A DNA stretch of 64,000 nucleotides. Origin: JBBDRJ01 sp963766295 (GTDB lineage Bacteria; Actinomycetota; JAICYB01). Positions 1 through 14,761 of this stretch are shown here, in pieces. The stretch is taken from the NCBI GenBank assembly GCA_963766295.1, contig CAVXYW010000002.1:2005909-2069908 (forward strand). Reading direction: 5' to 3'. Both the position numbers and the translations under genes were made by a program. Every line of letters starts with the position of its first letter. Position 1 is the stretch's first letter. The notes below the pieces were generated by a model that saw only the letters and a list, made by a program, of their open reading frames with translations, had not been told where the DNA came from and ran no database searches.

Positions 1-2630
<2,630 letters not shown>

Positions 2631-2632
2631 GG

Positions 2633-6109
<3,477 letters not shown>

Positions 6110-6138
6110 ATCGCCTCACGCTCCTTCACTCTTCACAC

Positions 6139-6159
6139 GGAGCGCCCGAAGGCGCCTCC
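6139..6159 (-). promoter_or_regulatory. UUCG-loop hairpin in the rpoB leader
   Basis: Read on the minus strand, this is an 8-pair stem with one bulged base closed by a TTCG tetraloop. It ends about 13 bases upstream of the AAGGAG of rpoB and lies about 135 bases downstream of the predicted promoter. It could be a leader structure affecting rpoB translation or mRNA stability. No U-run follows, so it is not an intrinsic terminator. The function is inference only. Confidence 0.4.
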
Positions 6160-6299
6160 TGTGGGCGTCCGCCAGCCGCTAGCGAGAACTACTAATAGAC
6201 GGCAGGCGAAACGGATCCCGGGCACGCAGAAGGGCAAGTGTAGCGCCAGGCAGGCGCAAGCGTCAATAGGCGGCCCTATTTGGGCCAACCGTAGTGTCG

Positions 6300-6328
6300 T
6301 TTATACGCCGCTGACCGTGGGTCGTCAA
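6300..6328 (-). promoter_or_regulatory. Sigma70-type promoter for rpoB-rpoC
   Basis: On the minus strand TTGACG (6328-6323) is separated by exactly 17 bases from TATAAA (6305-6300), a near-consensus housekeeping promoter. Transcription would begin near 6293 and leave a leader of about 185 bases before the rpoB TTG start. The -35 hexamer overlaps the TGA stop (6327-6325) of the frame that encodes the membrane anchor of the upstream surface protein. The region 6110-6324 holds no other gene. Confidence 0.7.
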
Positions 6329-9300
6329 GACCCTTTCGGCTTACGAGTTGAAGGCTTTTTCCGCTTAGCCGTGGGCTTTTTGGCTGGTGAGGGCGTCGCG
6401 ACTGGGGCCGGAGCCCCGGCGGGAGCGGTCCTCAGGCGGCGTCGGAGGAGGGTGCCCCCTGCGCCGGCCAGAACGAGGGCCGGGACCCCTATCGCCAGCC
6501 AGAACCACCACGGCCAGCCCTCGCCCGGAGGCGGCCCCGGGAGCCGGGGGACTCGAGCCACCGGAGTGAAGGGCGATGGGGATCGAGTCGGAATCGGCCG
6601 GGTCCGAGCCCGCCTCGACCTCGACTCCGTCGGCATACCGATCACCATCGGTATCGAGCTCACGCGGATCCGCTCCCTTGGCGAATTCCCGCCAGTTGGC
6701 TAGGTCGTCATGATCGCCGTCGAGCTGCGAGTCGCCCGCGTCGGAATCGCTCAGTCCATGATCGCGTTCCCAGGAGTCAGGGAGTTGATCGCGGTCGCGA
6801 TCTGCCGAAACGACAAGGGTCATCTTCGCTTCGCCATCGGGGCGATTCGCCTGCGACGCTCGGAGGACAACTTCGTATTCCCCTTCCAGCAACCCGCCGA
6901 ATGAAGCCGTGCGGCCACGGCCAATCTCGTCGCCGTCGAGGAACCATCTCAGCGCCTCATCAGGAAGGACTATGCCCTTACCGTCAACAGCCGATCCGAC
7001 AAAGTTGACGACTCGTTGTGGCGGAACAAAGCTCCCATCTGCCGGACGAACAATCATCGGCCTCGGTCCGCGAGGCTCAACCCTCAAACGATCGACGACG
7101 GCGGACCCCACATTCAGGCCGTCCGATGCCTGAACCCGGATCCTGACATCACCGTCGACGGGAAGGGAGGCCAAGTCGAGCTTGGCGGAACGTTGCGTCG
7201 TGGGACCGGCGACCACCTTCCATGGGTCGCCATTGCCACCGACTTCGACGCGGTAGGTGAGTCGGTCCCGATCGGCATCGGAAGCACGCCATGACACTTC
7301 GACTTCTCCCTCTGGTCCCCATGCGTCCCCACTGGAAGGTTCGATGATGCTGACACGGGGTCTTGCAGGTCCGGCTTCGATCGTCGCGATCTCACGATCT
7401 CCTTCAAGGATCTGCGCCTTGGAGACACTCCCCTGCTGCTGCTCGTGTGCCACTACGAACAAGCCGCCTTCGGCGCCGTGAGTTAAGAGAACCGTCTTGA
7501 AGTCTTTGGTCGCAACGACCCCGGATGCGTCGGTGAGAACCAGCTTGTACTGATCGCCTTCGAACTGTCTGCGATATGCGGTCTTGGTATCGCTCGCCAA
7601 GAACGCCGGAGAAATCGCCCCGTCGCGTCCTACCGATCCCGAGAAGAGGAGAACGTCGTCAACTTGCCCGCCGGCAAGTCGGAAATCGGCATCGTCTGAC
7701 CCTAGGGCGCGAGGAGAAGCCGTCGGCGATGGAGTCGGTATCGGCGGGTCGTACTCGGTGCTTCCCGCGAAGACCTGCGGTGTTGCTGGATTACCTCGGT
7801 TGTGAGACTGCAGTTTCTGGGCAAGATCGTTCCACGTCTTGATCGATACCCAGCCAGGATCTCTTCCGTACGACATGAGGTCATGCGTGTGGGTGGTCGT
7901 ACGCCTCACGCTGTCCTCGCTACTTGCGGGTATCGGCTGAAGCGCTAGTACATCGAAACCCACGACGTCCTTGCCTAGTTCAGCATGGTCGCCCGCGAAC
8001 CTGTCGTAGTAGCTGCCGCCGTTGGCTTCGTTATGCCGGTTGGACAAGTGAGTCAACCCGAGAGCGTGCCCTGGTTCTTGGGCTATCGGCCTGTCGCAGG
8101 CTGCCGACCAGAAGTCGGTTGTGTTTAGCGCCGCGGCACCCATACATCCCATTGCAGTTCCTGGGTTGGTTATCAATCCAACGAATCCCTCGTGAACTCT
8201 TGGCGAAACCGGCGCCGACTCGAACATGGTCGCGTAGTTCCACGTAGGAACACCGGGTATCGGTGGACTGGGAGCGCTATCGACGAGCCTCAGAGCTGGC
8301 CAGTTGCGGGGCACCCGATCGCCAGGTGCCGCGCGCACGTTGGTGATGGAGTACACGGGAAGCCCGTCGTCAGGCAACGGATAAGTCCGCCACCAGTAGT
8401 CCAGTGCTCCGATGAGCTGGTCGTGGGTGGGTGCGGCATTTCTCTGCGGCCCGTCTACCCTGTCACGCCAGTAGTAATCGACGAGTACAAGATGTAGATC
8501 GCGCCGAGCAATCGTCGCGAAAGTTACTCGGTCGGCACCAAGCGAGTTAGAGGTTCCGCCTTCATCCTCAGCGACCCGGCCCGGATCACCAGAAGGGTTG
8601 ACATCGAGACGCAGGCTTATGTCGCCGGCGTTCGTCCACTCCATCGGTAGAACAAAGTTCCACCCACCGTCGGCATGCTCGCGGAGTGCCTGCAGCTTGG
8701 AGTGCTGCGTCGCGTCACCCAGTGGCCCTACGTTTACAGACCCGTTGACCGGCATTAGTGGGGACCCCGGTAGCGTCGCTCCGTTCTTGGTCCCATGAAG
8801 TTGCGCGGGAACAGGGAACGCACTTGGCCGATCTGGCGGCTGAGGATAGGTCAGGTGCGCGTACCCACGGACGACGGTTGTTCGCCGAGCGACGTGAACC
8901 GCGCCGTCGGTGACCTTCCGGGGTGGCGATGACACCCTGGTTGCACCCGCCGGCGCACCGCTTCCACTTTGCCCGGGTCGCGGAGGAGGCCTAGTCGTTT
9001 TTGATGCCTTCAGTACTCCGCCGAGCTTGCCGCGGACGCCTTGCGTGACCTCCAGTCCGAACGGAACGACGTCATAGCCGCTTCGCCGAGCCACCTCATC
9101 CGGCGGTGGCGCCGGCGCTCCGGTCCCTACCACCGTGACCGAATCTCGAGCGATGAATCCCGGACCCGTAGCCGTGGCCGAGATAACGCTTTCGCCGGGC
9201 GGGATGGTCACACCTTCCAAGGTGAACCAGGACCCGCTGTAATTGGAACTCAGTGACGCCACGGCCGACATGAATGCTGCGCGGTCCCACCGCAACCAGC

Positions 9301-10606
9301 GCACGGTCACGAGATCTGGTCTGCGGTTGCTAACCCCCGGCTCGATCGAGCCCGCTACCGTGATGGGCGCGGCGGCGTCGAAACGCGCTCCTTGGTAGGG
9401 CCTACTGATCGAAAGGGTGCCCGAAACCAGTTCCGGCGTTTGGTACGTGTGCGCGGCGGAGAAGAAGAGTCGGTCCGCACCAAGAATCCCAAACGGGTAT
9501 TCGAATGTAGAACCGCTCGACGCAAGAGAAACCTGGATCCGTGTGATGGCCGGTAAGTCAGACATGAACAACAAACACGTGTCGACAGGTGACCGTTGTC
9601 GAATCAACGCAGAATCGGCGCCGAGGTAACGCCCCGTCGGAAAGCGCTCATCTGTCGGCGGGCCGTATGCCGATAGGGATGCCACAACGGATGTGCCGCC
9701 AGTGACCAGCGAACCGGGCGACCCGAGATGGATACCGACATATCTCTGTGGCTGGTCGAACGTGATCTCGAGGGAAGGCTTTTCACGATCGCTGCCAGTA
9801 GTTATCGCGAAAGGCTGCGAGATGGTCCCGGGCACCGGACGGCTGACCGTCAAGGCCCTGGTCTCGTTTTGGCCCGTCGAAGGCGAGCGGAAGTAACCGC
9901 GCATGTGCACGCCACGCGACGCGTAAGCCTCTGCCGCCTCTTCGCCTTCGATCAGGTCATCGAAGTCCAAGATCGTGGACTGCTCTTGAGGGGCGCACCG
10001 CGGAACCACGCCGGCGTTGGGAATAACGGCGCGGTCCCTCCTTAGGAAGAGATCGGTCGAAGGCCCGTAGATCCCTTCCTTTACGTTCGTCGGCAGGTCG
10101 ATCGAAGGTCCCGGAGACCCCGAAGGCGAGGTCGAAGGTGCCGTACTCGTTATGGGGGACGAAGTTGGTCGTTGGCTCGGTGCTGTCGTCGGTGGTGCGG
10201 TGACACCCGGCGTAGCCGATGCGGGGATTGTGAACGTCGCGCGACCGTGGCGGCTGTTGACGCTTTCGTCGTTGCACTCCGTCTCGGATTGGAAGTAAGT
10301 GCACGCGACCACGAAGTGGGCGCCGGCGCTCGCTTGGGGAATCGTGATCTGAGCTGAGAACGAACCGTTGTTGTTATCTACAGTCGCAAGCAGCGGGCCC
10401 GTTTCGTTCTCCCAGCGGACTTGGATCTCACCCGTGTCGTAGAAGTAGCCCGATCCGGTGACCTGAACCTGCGTTCCTGACGGCCCCGACGACGGCGAAA
10501 GGTTCACCGAGGCCGTGTAGTCGATCGCATGGCCGGCCGGACTGAAGACGACGGACAGCGTCGCCCAGACGAGAATCGCGAGCGCCCAACCCGCACCCCT
10601 GCGCAA
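6325..10606 (-). CDS. Large secreted, membrane-anchored multidomain protein with metzincin-like segment (frameshift near C-terminus)
   Basis: About 1426 residues if one frameshift is repaired. A signal peptide (about 1-27, ending AGHA) is followed by an IPT/TIG-like beta domain (about 33-130), a Pro/Ser/Thr-rich linker (about 131-185) and beta-rich modules. A metzincin-like region has QEPGHALGLTH at residues 843-853, where the first zinc-ligand His of HExxHxxGxxH is Gln. Ig-like domains and calcium-binding DxDxDxxxD repeats of thrombospondin type 3 kind follow (about 1290-1360). The uninterrupted frame stops at 6365 with an unconvincing Gly/Arg/Pro-rich tail. The neighbouring frame, ending at 6325, instead encodes a Pro-rich spacer, a membrane helix (WPWWFWLAIGVPALVLAGAG) and a Lys/Arg tail. 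Removing one G from the G5 run at 6546-6550 joins the two. Substrate and role are unknown; I infer a surface-exposed, possibly non-catalytic, adhesin or protease-like protein. Confidence 0.75.
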
Positions 10607-10645
10607 TGTGTGCGCGAACTATCGCAGGCGCTTTGATGGCCCCGT

Positions 10646-11248
10646 CTATGTCGTTTGACGCATATTACTGCACGTCGAGGCGGAAAACCAGCAGATCGGC
10701 TGACCGCGTCCGTGCCAGGTCGCGCAGACGTCCATCTGCCACGGGCCCTTGGGCAGATCGATGGTCAGATCGGTCTCCCGGGCGGGGTCGATCGGCTGGG
10801 ACGGGTGTCCCGATCGCGATCCTTCGAAGGGGCGCACGGTCTCGTCGTCCGGATCGATGTCGACGTCGATGCGCAGCAAGGTCTTCTCTCCCGACTTAAC
10901 GACCAGAGGCTGCGCCGGTGCGGTCTGCTGGCTGTTGAAACGTTTACAGGCCCCTCCCTCGAGCTCGGCCCAGCAATAGGACGCCACGTTGCCCGGCTGA
11001 CGTCCGGCTTCGCTCGTCAGCGAGGCTCCGCGCGGCGGACCGACCGGGACAGGAGTAGGAGTGGGGGCCGCGGTTGGCGTTGGCGGGGGTGTCGGTGTGG
11101 GCGACGGACCCGGCTCGAGGGTTTCGATCGCCACGCGCCGCGGTTCGAACTCCGGTCCTTCGACCTTGACCGTGCCGTCGCCCGAACGTCCGCCGCATGC
11201 GGAGAGGAGAAGGAGAAGCAGCGGGACTAGGAACGACGCGCGGCGCAT
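10646..11248 (-). CDS. Predicted lipoprotein with Pro/Thr linker
   Basis: 200 residues. The N-terminus is a classic lipoprotein signal: MRR, a run of leucines, then LLSAC with the lipidated Cys at residue 18. A Pro/Thr-rich spacer (about 47-73) leads to a small beta-rich domain with several Cys residues. No family is recognised. The gene starts 9 bases after the ftsB stop and ends 39 bases before the start of the large surface protein. It is therefore probably cotranscribed with both and acts in the same envelope compartment. Confidence 0.65.
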   Translation of the reverse strand: MRRASFLVPLLLLLLSACGGRSGDGTVKVEGPEFEPRRVAIETLEPGPSPTPTPPPTPTAAPTPTPVPVGPPRGASLTSEAGRQPGNVASYCWAELEGGACKRFNSQQTAPAQPLVVKSGEKTLLRIDVDIDPDDETVRPFEGSRSGHPSQPIDPARETDLTIDLPKGPWQMDVCATWHGRGQPICWFSASTCSNMRQTT

Positions 11249-11257
11249 CGCGAGAGG

Positions 11258-11674
11258 TTAATCGCGTCCGCGGATCAACGTCTTGATCCAGCCCCAGGCT
11301 CGATCGAACCAAGAGCGGTCGTCTTCTTGGGTTGCGGGTGGTGCCTGGTCGGGGCGCCCGGATCCGTCCAAGTAGTAGAGGCGCTCTCCGGGCTTGATCA
11401 AGCCCAAGCGTTTGCGTGCTTCGACCTCGAGCTCGCCCGGGTCGGAGAGCCTGCCTACTTCTTGCTCCAGGCGTTTGTTCTCTTCGCCGAGTGTCACGAG
11501 ACGCTCTTCGAGGGAGTCGATGCGCTGTCGCTGATCCACCAGCTGCCGGGCCGGGAAAAACAGGATGAATGCCGCGAGCGCGAGGGCGACGATCAGGAAG
11601 ATGCGCCGCTGGCTGATCCCTGTCCGAGCTTGGCCACGCCGGAGCGTAGTGGAGGCGTTAGCGGTGCGGCTCAT
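11258..11674 (-). CDS. ftsB: Septum formation initiator, FtsB/DivIC family
   Basis: 138-residue bitopic membrane protein. A short basic cytoplasmic end precedes one membrane helix (about 24-44, IFLIVALALAAFILFFPAR). A coiled coil follows (about 45-80, with LEERLVTLGEENKRLEQEV), then the conserved ARKRLGLIKPGERLYYL, the signature of the FtsB/DivIC family. In the divisome it pairs with FtsL and FtsQ and helps activate septal wall synthesis. The ATG overlaps the TAG stop of eno by 4 bases. The eno-ftsB pairing is the usual actinobacterial arrangement. Confidence 0.85.
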   Translation of the reverse strand: MSRTANASTTLRRGQARTGISQRRIFLIVALALAAFILFFPARQLVDQRQRIDSLEERLVTLGEENKRLEQEVGRLSDPGELEVEARKRLGLIKPGERLYYLDGSGRPDQAPPATQEDDRSWFDRAWGWIKTLIRGRD

Positions 11675-12960
11675 GGTTTAGCCGCTTTCAACGAGTCCCA
11701 GCCGGCATAACGGGCACCCGATCCGAGCTGCTCTTCGATCCGAAGAAGCTCGTTGAACTTCGCGGTTCGTTCGCCGCGCGCCGTTGCGCCGGTCTTGATC
11801 TGACCGACTCCGGTAGCCACCGCCAGATGGGCGATCGTCACGTCTTCGGTTTCGCCCGAGCGATGGGACATCTGCGCGGCCCATCCGGCCTTCCGGGTGA
11901 TGTCGATGGCGTCGAGCGTGTCGGTCAGCGTCCCGATCTGGTTGACCTTGACGAGCAGCGCGTTTCCGCACCGCTGCTCGATCGCGCGGCGCAGACGCGT
12001 TGTGTTGGTAACGGTTAGGTCGTCGGTGAGTAGCTGAACACGGGAGCCGATGCGCTCGGTCAGTGCACGCCAGCCGTCCCAATCGTCTTCGGCGCAGCCG
12101 TCCTCTATCGAAACGATCCCATACGCACCGGCCAGGTCTTCGAGAACGTCGACCATCGCCTGCGAATCGAGGACTTTCCCGTCGAGGTGATAGCCGTCGT
12201 CTTTGTGGAACTCAGATGACGCTGCATCGACGGCGATCGCAACTTCGACTCCCAACGTGTAGCCCGCGCCTTCGATGGCTTCGGCAGCGAGGTCGAGAGC
12301 CGCGCGCGTTCCCTCGAGATCGGGTGCGATACCACCTTCGTCTCCCACGTTTGTGGACAGTCCGCGACTCTTTCCGATCTTTCGCAAGCTCGCGTACACC
12401 TCGGCGCCCGCCCGCAAGGCTTCGGCGAACGACGGCAATCCAGCCGGAGCGACGAAGAACTCCTGGAAGTCGAGCGCGTTGTCGGCGTGAGCGCCGCCGT
12501 TGATCACGTTGAAGAACGGGACGGGAAGCGTGCTGGCACCCGGGCCGCCGAGGAAGCGATAGAGAGGGACATCGAGCTGCCGGGCTCCGGCCCAAGCCGC
12601 GGCTAGGGAAACGCCGAGGACGGCGTTGGCACCGAGCACGCTCAGGTTGGGCGTTGCGTCGATGAGGCGCAACGCCTCATCGAGGCCACGTTGGTCTAAA
12701 GCGTCTCGCCCAACGACCTCGGGAGCGATGCGCTCGACGACGTTCGCGACCGCCTTACGGACACCTTTGCCGCCGTACCGGTCATCACCGTCGCGCAGTT
12801 CATGGGCTTCGTGAGCGCCGGTCGACGCACCAGAAGGGACGGCCGCGCGCCCGGAAGCGCCGCCGGCGAGCGTTAACTCGACCTCGATCGTGGGGTTTCC
12901 ACGGGAGTCGAGGATCTCCCGAGCGTGAACGCGATCGATCGTTGTGGGCGGGGTCGTCAC
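11671..12960 (-). CDS. eno: Enolase (phosphopyruvate hydratase)
   Basis: 429 residues, the normal length. It interconverts 2-phosphoglycerate and phosphoenolpyruvate in glycolysis. Seen motifs are AREILDSRGNPTIEVEL at the N-terminus, SGASTGAHEAHELRDGD (catalytic loop), IEDGCAEDDWDGW, and SHRSGETEDVTIAHLAVATG near the C-terminus with the active-site Lys segment before it. The start chosen is GTG at 12960, whose GTGA overlaps the mazG TGA stop. The open frame extends 60 codons further upstream but that part lies inside mazG and has no enolase similarity. Translation is probably coupled to mazG. Confidence 0.97.
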   Translation of the reverse strand: MTTPPTTIDRVHAREILDSRGNPTIEVELTLAGGASGRAAVPSGASTGAHEAHELRDGDDRYGGKGVRKAVANVVERIAPEVVGRDALDQRGLDEALRLIDATPNLSVLGANAVLGVSLAAAWAGARQLDVPLYRFLGGPGASTLPVPFFNVINGGAHADNALDFQEFFVAPAGLPSFAEALRAGAEVYASLRKIGKSRGLSTNVGDEGGIAPDLEGTRAALDLAAEAIEGAGYTLGVEVAIAVDAASSEFHKDDGYHLDGKVLDSQAMVDVLEDLAGAYGIVSIEDGCAEDDWDGWRALTERIGSRVQLLTDDLTVTNTTRLRRAIEQRCGNALLVKVNQIGTLTDTLDAIDITRKAGWAAQMSHRSGETEDVTIAHLAVATGVGQIKTGATARGERTAKFNELLRIEEQLGSGARYAGWDSLKAAKP

Positions 12961-13805
12961 GAGTTTTGCTCCCGTTTTGCCTGCTCCCAGTATCGCCGCC
13001 ACTCGTCGGCGGACAACGATTCGAGGTCTTTTCGGTCCTGCTGCGCCTGGGCCTCCATCGAGGAAAACCGAACCGTGAACCTGTCCAACATCGTTCGAAG
13101 CGAAGCCTCGGCCTCGATGCCGAAACGTTGACCGACGCAAACAGCGGAGAAGATGACGTCTCCGAGTTCTGAGGCGACACGTCCAGGATCTGGTGTTGGT
13201 TTGGTCGTTTCTGCCCTGAGCTCTGCGATCTCGTCCTCGAGATCCTTTAGAACGTCGTCTATGGATTCGAAGGAGAAGCCGACACCGACGGCTCGTCTAT
13301 AGATCTTCGCGGCGCGAGCGAGAGCGGGCAGCTCACTCGGGATCCCCGAAAGCACTCCCCTTTCGTCTTCAGATTCCGTGCGTTTGATCTGTTCCCAGTT
13401 CTTGACGACCTGATCGGCATCAGAGACTTCGACGTCACTGAAAACATGCGGATGCCGGCGGATCAACTTCTCGCGTAAGTCGTCCAGAACATCGGAGATC
13501 GTGAACGCACTCTCTTCGAGAGCACTCTCGGACGCGATCTTCGAATGGAACACCACCTGCAGGACGAGATCACCAAGCTCGTCTCGTAAGGCTTCCAGGT
13601 CGTTGTTGTCGATCGCCTCGAGGGTTTCGTACGTTTCCTCCAGAAGGTGGCGCGCAAGCGATGCGTGGGTTTGCTCGGCATCCCACGGACAGCCTCCCGG
13701 CTCGCGTAGTTGAGCCATGACTTCGACCACACGACGAAATGCCTCCGCCGAGGGAGCGACGACACGTTCGGCTACTTCCGGTGAAAGGTCCGGCGGCCCT
13801 GCCAC
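12957..13805 (-). CDS. mazG: Nucleoside triphosphate pyrophosphohydrolase MazG
   Basis: 282 residues from the GTG at 13805, with two MazG domains as in the full-length family. The first has GCPWDAEQTHASL, EETYETLEAI and RDELGDLVLQVVFHSKI; the second has ELGDVIFSAVCVGQRFGIEAEASLR. The EExxE and ExxD sets that bind Mg are present. It hydrolyses (d)NTPs to monophosphates, cleaning non-canonical nucleotides. The GTG shares one base with the stop of the foldase gene (TAGTG), so I prefer it to upstream starts that would fall within that gene. It lies directly before eno, as in mycobacteria. Confidence 0.92.
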   Translation of the reverse strand: MAGPPDLSPEVAERVVAPSAEAFRRVVEVMAQLREPGGCPWDAEQTHASLARHLLEETYETLEAIDNNDLEALRDELGDLVLQVVFHSKIASESALEESAFTISDVLDDLREKLIRRHPHVFSDVEVSDADQVVKNWEQIKRTESEDERGVLSGIPSELPALARAAKIYRRAVGVGFSFESIDDVLKDLEDEIAELRAETTKPTPDPGRVASELGDVIFSAVCVGQRFGIEAEASLRTMLDRFTVRFSSMEAQAQQDRKDLESLSADEWRRYWEQAKREQNS

Positions 13806-14761
13806 TAAGGCTCGAGTTCGGACGGCCCGGGAACGACCTGGGCCTGGTCGCGATCGAAGACTCCGTACTTCGGGTTCACGACGATCTTCGCTTTGCCAAC
13901 GCGCTCGGCCAGCCACGTTCCGTAGCTCTCTTGGCGTTGGGTTTGCGTGATCGACGCTCGGATCTCGTCCGCAACATCATCGAAGGACTTCGTCCTGCGA
14001 TCGAGCACGTGGTAGATCTCGAACCCGGTCTGCGTCTGGATGGGGTCGGTTACACCCCCGACCACCGCAGCGCTGACGGCGCCTTGCACCTCCGGCGCCA
14101 GAGTAGACAGCGCCACGTAACCGAGAGCTCCGCCATCGGATGCTGCGTCGTCCACCGACACTTCTTCCGCGAGGTCCGCAAAGTCCTGGCCGCTGTTGAC
14201 CTTCTCCAGCGCATCCTTGACATCGGCATCGGTCCGCACGGTGATGCGCTCAAGTTCGGCTTCGACGAAAGCCTGCTCGTTGGCTTCGTATTGCTGCCGC
14301 AACTCGTCCTCGTCTACATCGACGTCGCGGAGCACGCGTTCTTGAAGCGCGAACTCGCGGACTAGCTGCTCGGCGATGCGCCGCCCCTCCGCGGCGGAGA
14401 GGTTCTGCGCCTCGAGGAACTCGTTGACGCTGAGCCCCTCGCTTTGCGCGCGTTGCTGCAAGAGGCGATCGATCTGCCCAGCTGTCGGCCGGATGTTTAG
14501 TCGCTCAGCCTCCTGCTCGGCGACCGTCGAGTAGATGAGCCTGGTCAATATGTCGCGGCGTCCGCGGCCGCGCTCGTCGGGGTCGGTCCGCAACGCCTCA
14601 CCGAAAACGGGGTCTCCTCGCAGCACGTCGAGCTGACGCTCGACATCGGCTTCGGTGATCTTCTTGCCGTTCACCGTCGCAGCCGCAACGGCAAGAGTGG
14701 AGCAGGAATAGCCGAATAGACACACGGCTGCGAGGGGGATCAGTAGAAGACGCCGGGTCAT
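13805..14761 (-). CDS. SurA/PrsA-like peptidyl-prolyl isomerase (foldase), secreted
   Basis: 318 residues. An N-terminal hydrophobic signal ends LFGYSC, which could be a weak lipobox (Cys 20). A SurA_N-type helical chaperone region follows (about 28-180), then a parvulin (PpiC, rotamase) domain (about 175-275: LERITVRTDADVKDALEKV, GGALGYV, GFEIYHVLDRR). It would assist folding of exported proteins outside the membrane. The stop overlaps the mazG start, and its own ATG overlaps the mfd stop. The partner of this slot in mycobacteria is a different lipoprotein, so its place in the mfd-mazG-eno run is a lineage difference. Catalysis is not proven by sequence alone. Confidence 0.82.
   Translation of the reverse strand: MTRRLLLIPLAAVCLFGYSCSTLAVAAATVNGKKITEADVERQLDVLRGDPVFGEALRTDPDERGRGRRDILTRLIYSTVAEQEAERLNIRPTAGQIDRLLQQRAQSEGLSVNEFLEAQNLSAAEGRRIAEQLVREFALQERVLRDVDVDEDELRQQYEANEQAFVEAELERITVRTDADVKDALEKVNSGQDFADLAEEVSVDDAASDGGALGYVALSTLAPEVQGAVSAAVVGGVTDPIQTQTGFEIYHVLDRRTKSFDDVADEIRASITQTQRQESYGTWLAERVGKAKIVVNPKYGVFDRDQAQVVPGPSELEP

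Noticed and set aside
12960..13140. Upstream extension of enolase by 60 codons
   Set aside because: The extension lies within mazG and has no enolase similarity. GTG at 12960 gives the normal N-terminus.
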